Made by a program: the position numbers and the translations under genes
Assembly: GCF_017876435.1 (NCBI RefSeq)
Contig: NZ_JAGIOA010000001.1
Coordinates: 1,984,001-2,048,000 of the forward strand
Direction of reading: 5' to 3'
Length of the DNA: 64,000 bases
DNA from: Microbacterium phyllosphaerae
GTDB taxonomy: Bacteria; Actinomycetota; Actinomycetes; Actinomycetales; Microbacteriaceae
The notes under the pieces: generated by a model
What the model was told of the DNA's origin: nothing
Database searches by the model: none
What the model saw: only the letters and a program-made list of their open reading frames with translations
Shown here: piece after piece, positions 59,239 to 64,000 of the stretch
How positions within the stretch are numbered: the first letter of the stretch is position 1
Layout: each line of letters starts with the position of its first letter

Positions 59239-60099
59239 ATGAGCGACGACAACCACACCCTCCCTTACCCCGCCGCCGATTCCGAGCATCCGACGCTCGT
59301 GATCCCGGGCGAGCAGGGGAGTGCAGACGGCGTCGCCGCCGCGCCCGTGAAGCGGAAGCGCAAGCGCTGGCCGTGGGTGCTGCTGATCGTTGTCGTCGTG
59401 TTGGCGCTGCTGGCCGTGGCGGCGGAACTCGTCGTGAGGTCGGTGCTCCCCGGAGTGGTGCGCGGGATCGTCATCGACCAGCTCGACCTCCCCGCCGATC
59501 AGCAGCTCGATGTGGAGGCCGACGGCATCCTGCTCCCGCAGCTCATCGGCGGCACGCTCGACACGCTGCATCTCTCCACGGATTCCGTCACGCTGCAGGG
59601 GATCACCGGGGCTGCCGACGTGACCGCGACCGGTGTTCCGCTGCGGGGCGGAGACCTCGGCGGCGCGACCGGAACGATCCGCATCGACGAGTCGCAGTTC
59701 ACCGATCTGCTGGCCGGCACCGACCTGCCCGTCGAGACGGTGAGCCTCGACGCTCCGAACGCGACCGTCGCCGGCTCCGTGACGGCGCTCGGCATCGCCA
59801 TCCCGATCTCACTCACCGTGATGCCCGGTGTGGCGGAGGGCGACCTCGAACTCACGCCTGTCAGTGCGACGATCGGCGGGCTCGAGGTCGACCTCGATCA
59901 GGTCGGCTCGTCGCTCGGTTCGCTCGGCGCCGGTCTCACCGAGACGCAGCGGATCTGCATCGCCGACCAGCTTCCCGCCGGGATCACCCTGACCGGCCTC
60001 GAGATCGACGGCTCCGAGGCCGTGATCGACGTGGATGTCGACGGCGCGATCGCGACCGACTCGACGCTGCTCGACAAGGGCGTGTGCCCGCAGGGCTGA
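59239..60099 (+). CDS. DUF2993 (LmeA-like) membrane-anchored protein
   Basis: The 286-residue protein has a cytoplasmic start with a basic KRKRKR stretch and one membrane helix at about 45-68. An outer domain of the DUF2993/LmeA type follows: VIDQLDLPADQQLDVE and GVPLRGGDL resemble the lipid-binding LmeA of mycobacteria, which takes part in lipomannan synthesis. Its role here is unproven. Two Cys near the end (RICIADQ and GVCPQG) could pair. CAGGAT lies six bases before the ATG. Confidence 0.75.
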   Translation: MSDDNHTLPYPAADSEHPTLVIPGEQGSADGVAAAPVKRKRKRWPWVLLIVVVVLALLAVAAELVVRSVLPGVVRGIVIDQLDLPADQQLDVEADGILLPQLIGGTLDTLHLSTDSVTLQGITGAADVTATGVPLRGGDLGGATGTIRIDESQFTDLLAGTDLPVETVSLDAPNATVAGSVTALGIAIPISLTVMPGVAEGDLELTPVSATIGGLEVDLDQVGSSLGSLGAGLTETQRICIADQLPAGITLTGLEIDGSEAVIDVDVDGAIATDSTLLDKGVCPQG

Positions 60100-60101
60100 G
60101 G

Positions 60102-61157
60102 TCAGTCCGCCGTCGAGCCGGTGCGGAACTCCTTCTCGGCCTTCTGCGCGGTGCGGAGGTCGGCGGTCGCGCGCGCGACGTCGGCTTCGGCCTGCTGCAC
60201 CCGGCGCTGCGGGAAGGTGGTCGCCCCGAAACGGGCCCGCACTCTGTCGTGACGCTCCTCTTCGGAGGTGACGATGTACGCGCACGCGATCAGGATGACC
60301 TGCGTCGACAGGTTGAGCCAGATCAGCAGCGCCAGCAGCGACGCGAACGAGGCGAGCAGCGGGTTGCTGGTCGCTCCGCCGATGAAGAGACCCGACAGCT
60401 CCTGCAGGATGAGCAGCCCGACGCCGCCGAGCAGGGCTCCGGACCACAGCGACCGCGCTGCGGGCTGGACACCCGAGAGCATCCGGAAGACGCCGGCGAT
60501 CAGCGCGGTGTCGAGCGCGAGCACGACGACGAGCGACACGATCCGGATGCCCCAGACGGCGACGGGGGAGTCGTCGGCGATGCCAAGCAGCCCGCTGATC
60601 CAGGTGATCCCGAGGCGGCCGACGAACGTGATGCCCGCCGCAGCGACGAACGACAGGCCGACGCCGATCGCGAGCAGCAGGTTGCGCAGCATCACCCAGA
60701 TGAACAGGATGTCGTCCTGCGCCGTGCCTGCGAGGATCCGCACGGCCGTGCGGAGGGAGCCGACGGCGGCGAGAGCCGAGCCGGTGAGCGCGATGACGGA
60801 GATCACCCCGGCGATCGAGAAGGAGAGGGGAGCCTGCAGGTCGGCCGGATCGATGACGCCGCCGTCGCCGATGAGCCCCGGCACCACGGACTGCACGGCG
60901 GCGATGATCGCGTCCCACGCCTCCGGATTGCCGGCGAGCCAGAGGGCCGCGATCGAGAAGCCGAGGAGCACCGCCGCGAAGACGCTGAAGAGCGCACGGT
61001 AGGTCACGCTGTCGGCGAGCATGGCTCCCCGACGTTCCGAGTACAGCAGGAAGGCACGGACCGGTCGTCGTATCAGCGCCCAGCGGATCGCCGCCGAGCT
61101 CACTCGCGCGATCAGGCCGGGGCGGTCGGCGTCAGGGGCTGCGGATGCGGTGCTCAT
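60102..61157 (-). CDS. YihY/BrkB-family membrane protein
   Basis: The 351-residue protein has about six membrane helices and the YihY/virulence factor BrkB signature: MLADSVTYRALFSVFAAVLL, a long middle membrane part, and LLALLIWLNLSTQVILIACAYI. A helical charged tail of about 50 residues is cytoplasmic. The family was once called RNase BN, but it is not a nuclease. It is convergent with the DUF2993 gene with only 2 bases between the ends. Confidence 0.88.
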   Translation of the reverse strand: MSTASAAPDADRPGLIARVSSAAIRWALIRRPVRAFLLYSERRGAMLADSVTYRALFSVFAAVLLGFSIAALWLAGNPEAWDAIIAAVQSVVPGLIGDGGVIDPADLQAPLSFSIAGVISVIALTGSALAAVGSLRTAVRILAGTAQDDILFIWVMLRNLLLAIGVGLSFVAAAGITFVGRLGITWISGLLGIADDSPVAVWGIRIVSLVVVLALDTALIAGVFRMLSGVQPAARSLWSGALLGGVGLLILQELSGLFIGGATSNPLLASFASLLALLIWLNLSTQVILIACAYIVTSEEERHDRVRARFGATTFPQRRVQQAEADVARATADLRTAQKAEKEFRTGSTAD

Positions 61158-61163
61158 GCCACC

Positions 61164-61169
61164 ACCTTA
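61164..61169 (-). promoter_or_regulatory. -10 hexamer of a probable leaderless promoter for the YihY gene
   Basis: TAAGGT on the minus strand ends six bases before the ATG at 61157. Confidence 0.45.
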
Positions 61170-61198
61170 CGAGTGGCGCCGAAGACGATTCAGGGGGT

Positions 61199-61248
61199 TG
61201 ACGTCGGGCGTCACCATGACGGAGACGGCATACCGGGTGCCCTAGAAT
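61199..61248 (+). promoter_or_regulatory. lysA promoter region with small inverted repeat
   Basis: TAGAAT (61243-61248) is a near-consensus -10 that would start transcription about ten bases before the GTG at 61265. Upstream, TGACG-N5-CGTCA (61199-61213) is an inverted repeat that might bind a regulator of lysA or of the divergent YihY gene. Confidence 0.45.
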
Positions 61249-61264
61249 CGGGGGCAACCTCGCA

Positions 61265-62716
61265 GTGTGCGTTCCTGCCCGAGACCCGTTCCACGATTGG
61301 TGTTCCTTGCTTTCCCCTGCCGATTCGCTCGCCCCGGAATGGCTCGTCGAGCCCGTCGACGCGAACGACCTCCCGACCGCGGTATGGCCGGCGTCCACAG
61401 CTCGCGATGCCCACGGCGTCATCCAGATCGGGGGCGTCGCCGCCACCGATCTCGTGCACGCCTACGGCACACCGCTGCTCGTGATCGACGAGGACGAGGT
61501 TCGCGCCCGTGCACGCGCGTTCCGGCAGTCGTTCGACCGGGCCGCCGCTGACCATGGCACGACCGCGCAGGTGTACTACGCCGGCAAGGCGCTGCTGACC
61601 ACGACGATCGCACGATGGATCATCGACGAAGGACTCCGGGTCGACGTCTGCACCGGGGGCGAGCTCGAGGTCGCCCTCGCCGCAGGTGTCGCTCCCGCAT
61701 CCCTCGGCTTCCACGGCAACAACAAGTCCGTCGCCGAGCTCGAACGCGCCGTCGAGGTCGGCATCGGCACGATCATCGTCGACAGCGCGATCGAGATCGA
61801 GCGTCTTTCGGCCATCACCGCGCGGACGGAGGCGACGCAGCGCGTGCTGGTACGGGTGATCAGCGGGGTTCACGCCGAGACGCACGACTTCCTCGCCACC
61901 GCCCACGAAGACCAGAAGTTCGGCTTCCCGCTGCCCGAGGCCGAGCAGGCGGTCGCTCGCATCCGTGAGATCCCCGGTCTCGAATTCGCCGGCCTGCACT
62001 GTCACATCGGATCGCAGATCTTCGGCGTCGCCGGCTTCCGTGAGTCCGCATCGCGGGTGCTCGAGCTGCACGCGGCGCTTCTCGAGAGCGGCCCCGTACC
62101 GCAGCTCAATCTGGGTGGCGGCTTCGGCATCGCGTACACCAGCGTCGACGATCCCACGCCCATCGAGACGCTCGCCGGCGAGATCGTCACCGCTGTCGCC
62201 GAAGGGTGCGCCGCGCGAGGCATCTCGATCCCTGCCCTCTCCTTCGAACCGGGGCGTGCCATCGTCGGCACCGCAGGCGTCACGCTCTACGAGGTCGGCA
62301 CGACCAAGGACGTCGCGCTCGAATCCGGGGCCACGCGCCGGTACATCAGCGTCGACGGCGGCATGAGCGACAACGCCCGTCCCGCGCTCTACGGAGCGCA
62401 GTTCTCGGCTCGTCTGGCCTCGCGCGTCGGCGTGGGCTCGCCACAGCTCAGCCGCGTCGTCGGCAAGCACTGCGAGTCGGGCGACATCGTCGTCGACCAC
62501 GAATTCCTGCCCGTCGACGTGACACCCGGCGACCTGCTGGCCGTCCCGGCGACCGGCGCGTACTGCGCTCCGCTGGCGAGCAACTACAACCACGTTCCCC
62601 GTCCGCCGATCGTCGCCGTCCGCGACGGCAGGTCGACGGTCATCGTCCGCGGAGAGACCATCGCCGACGTCCTGTCGAGGGATGCCGGCATCGACGCGCC
62701 CGAAGCCCACAGGTGA
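61265..62716 (+). CDS. lysA: Diaminopimelate decarboxylase (LysA)
   Basis: This PLP enzyme decarboxylates meso-diaminopimelate to lysine. The alanine-racemase-like barrel has YYAGKALLTT (PLP-Lys), GLHCHIGSQIF, LNLGGGFGIAY, EPGRAIVGTAG and DGGMSDNARPALY, and the C-terminal HCESGDIV (active-site Cys) and GAYC. The start is uncertain: GTG 61265 gives 483 residues, whereas a TTG at 61307 fits the usual start near SLAPEW. Neither has a strong ribosome site. hom follows after 66 bases, so lysA and hom form an aspartate-family unit. Confidence 0.94.
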   Translation: MCVPARDPFHDWCSLLSPADSLAPEWLVEPVDANDLPTAVWPASTARDAHGVIQIGGVAATDLVHAYGTPLLVIDEDEVRARARAFRQSFDRAAADHGTTAQVYYAGKALLTTTIARWIIDEGLRVDVCTGGELEVALAAGVAPASLGFHGNNKSVAELERAVEVGIGTIIVDSAIEIERLSAITARTEATQRVLVRVISGVHAETHDFLATAHEDQKFGFPLPEAEQAVARIREIPGLEFAGLHCHIGSQIFGVAGFRESASRVLELHAALLESGPVPQLNLGGGFGIAYTSVDDPTPIETLAGEIVTAVAEGCAARGISIPALSFEPGRAIVGTAGVTLYEVGTTKDVALESGATRRYISVDGGMSDNARPALYGAQFSARLASRVGVGSPQLSRVVGKHCESGDIVVDHEFLPVDVTPGDLLAVPATGAYCAPLASNYNHVPRPPIVAVRDGRSTVIVRGETIADVLSRDAGIDAPEAHR

Positions 62717-62782
62717 TCCGCGGGCCGCACGCGATGCGGCAGCCGATGACGCACGACTGATCCACCCTCCTAAGGAGAAGCA

Positions 62783-64000
62783 ATGACGACTGAGTACCGA
62801 CGACTTCGGGTGGCGCTCCTGGGCGCCGGCGCGGTCGGCTCCCAGGTGGCCGACCTGCTGCTGCGACACGGCGACGAGCTCGCCGATCGCGCGGGGGCCT
62901 CTCTCGAGCTGGCGGGCATCGCCGTGCGAAACCTCGACGCCCCTCGCGACGTCGACCTGCCCAAAGAGCTGTTCACGACTGACGCCGAGTCGCTGATCCT
63001 CGGATCCGACATCGTGATCGAGCTGATCGGCGGCATCGAGCCCGCCCGCACGAGCATTCTCCAGGCGATCGGCTCCGGCGCAGACGTCGTCACCGCCAAC
63101 AAGGCGCTGCTTGCGACGCACGGCCCCGAGCTCTTCGAGGCGGCCGACCGCGTCGGCGCGTCCGTCTACTACGAGGCCGCGGCCGCGGGTGCGATCCCGA
63201 TCATCCGCCCGCTGCGCGACTCCCTCGCCGGCGACCGGGTCGTGCGCATCATGGGCATCGTGAACGGCACCACGAACTACATCCTCGACCGCATGGACAC
63301 CGAGGGCGCGGACTTCGCCGACGTGCTCGCCGACGCCCAGCGCCTCGGCTACGCGGAGGCCGACCCCACGGCCGACGTCGAGGGCTACGACGCCGCGCAG
63401 AAGGCAGCGATCCTCGCGAGCCTCGCCTTCCACACGGCCGTCCCGCTCGACGCCGTGTACCGCGAGGGAATCACGTCGATCACCGCATCGATGATCGACG
63501 AGGCTCGCGCAGCCGGGTTCGTCATCAAGCTGCTCGCGGTGTGCGAGCGCATCGAGGCCAACGGCGCCGAGTCGATCTCGGTGCGCGTCTACCCCGCTCT
63601 CGTCCCGAAGACCCACCCGCTCGCGTCGGTGCACGGTGCGAACAACGCCGTGTTCGTCGAGGCGGAGGCCGCCGGCTCCCTCATGTTCTACGGTGCCGGT
63701 GCCGGTGGCGTGCAGACGGCATCCGCCGTCCTCGGCGACGTCGTCTCGGCCGCCCGTCGCCACATCGCGGGCGGTGTCGGCGTGGGGGAGTCCACCAGGG
63801 CCAACCTGCCCGTCGTGCCGATCGGCCACGTCACCACCCGCTACCAGATCACCCTCGAGGTCTCGGACGCTCCCGGCGTTCTTGCGACCGTCGCCGGGAT
63901 CCTGAGCGACGGCGACGTCTCGGTCGCCACGGTCGTCCAGACGGTCGAAGGCGAGGGCGAGCCCACGGCCCGCCTCGTGATCGGCACGCACCGCGCGACG
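62783..64000 (+). CDS. hom: Homoserine dehydrogenase, 3' truncated by the window edge
   Basis: This enzyme reduces aspartate semialdehyde to homoserine, the precursor for MetX and for threonine. The frame is open for 406 codons to the window end. It has the cofactor motif VALLGAGAVGSQVADLL, VVTANKALL, IMGIVNGTTNYIL and LGYAEADPTADVEGYDAAQK with the catalytic Lys and metal-binding Glu. A C-terminal ACT domain starts at about residue 352 (QITLEVSDAPGVLATVAGIL), which is used for threonine feedback. AAGGAGAA precedes the ATG. thrC and thrB are likely just beyond. Confidence 0.95.
   Translation, partial: MTTEYRRLRVALLGAGAVGSQVADLLLRHGDELADRAGASLELAGIAVRNLDAPRDVDLPKELFTTDAESLILGSDIVIELIGGIEPARTSILQAIGSGADVVTANKALLATHGPELFEAADRVGASVYYEAAAAGAIPIIRPLRDSLAGDRVVRIMGIVNGTTNYILDRMDTEGADFADVLADAQRLGYAEADPTADVEGYDAAQKAAILASLAFHTAVPLDAVYREGITSITASMIDEARAAGFVIKLLAVCERIEANGAESISVRVYPALVPKTHPLASVHGANNAVFVEAEAAGSLMFYGAGAGGVQTASAVLGDVVSAARRHIAGGVGVGESTRANLPVVPIGHVTTRYQITLEVSDAPGVLATVAGILSDGDVSVATVVQTVEGEGEPTARLVIGTHRAT

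Noticed and set aside
57315..59258. A 647-codon minus-strand frame opposite argS
   Set aside because: The product has shadow-like composition, and ArgS is complete on the other strand.
60102..61157. Ribonuclease BN annotation for the YihY-family protein
   Set aside because: The old name rested on a wrong assignment; the protein is an integral membrane protein without nuclease motifs.
61211..63991. A 926-codon open frame on the minus strand opposite lysA and hom
   Set aside because: No domain is visible, and the plus-strand proteins are unmistakable. Lack of stops is caused by codon bias.
1..64000. CRISPR arrays, insertion sequences, prophage or integrase genes
   Set aside because: No regularly spaced repeats, transposase-like proteins, terminal inverted repeats or phage genes were seen. 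The tRNA-Arg has no duplicated end to suggest an attachment site.

Overview
The window is high-GC, gene-dense DNA in which most genes abut or overlap by a few bases. The content points to an actinobacterium, most likely Microbacteriaceae (Microbacterium-like). The clues are the acetyl-homoserine route to methionine, the DUF3097, DUF2993 and YihY proteins, a DtxR-type iron box, and many promoters whose -10 hexamer sits six bases before the start codon. The genus is inferred; no rRNA gene is present.

Layout. 1-10.5 kb is housekeeping: a partial membrane glycosyltransferase, a thiamine-binding-type protein, an MFS pump, a NUDIX hydrolase, metX and metY with a membrane exonuclease-like gene between them, a TetR regulator divergent from a frameshifted EamA exporter, an SDR, ung and a GNAT acetyltransferase. 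10.5-15.4 kb is a complete peptide/nickel-type ABC importer on the minus strand. 15.5-27 kb is mixed: hydrolase, AhpD-like protein, tyrosine phosphatase, a SIP-domain gene behind an iron box, an arginase-like protein, a PspA/TPM-domain pair, DUF3097, trmB, a CPBP-like membrane protein, DNA polymerase IV and RidA.

27.1-40.6 kb is the most distinctive region, a carbohydrate-use locus. It holds a secreted multidomain GH27, a GH36, an LplB/YtcP-type ABC importer without its own ATPase, a ROK regulator, a CE7 esterase and a GH95. Three copies of one 27-bp sequence lie upstream of GH36, of the importer and of GH95, so the three transcription units look like one regulon. The predicted flow is trimming outside the cell, import of oligosaccharide, then intracellular removal of acetyl, fucosyl (or L-galactosyl) and alpha-galactosyl groups.

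40.6-42.6 kb is an ohrR-ohr-oxidoreductase peroxide operon with a clear OhrR operator. 43.2-47.6 kb holds a ferric-reductase-like membrane flavoprotein, an FMN-binding protein and ApbE, a likely extracytosolic electron-transfer chain, followed by a convergent two-component system. 47.7-51.6 kb has an MFS pump, then hxlB-hxlA (ribulose monophosphate formaldehyde fixation) divergent from an unusual HATPase-LuxR regulator. 51.8-56.5 kb is a regulator/SDR/MFS/alcohol dehydrogenase cluster containing an internally deleted cupin gene. 56.6-64 kb returns to the core genome: tRNA-Arg(CCG), a GDSL hydrolase, argS, DUF2993, YihY, lysA and the first 406 codons of hom.

No CRISPR array, insertion sequence, prophage or replication origin was seen. 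No stretch over 300 bases lacks a gene.
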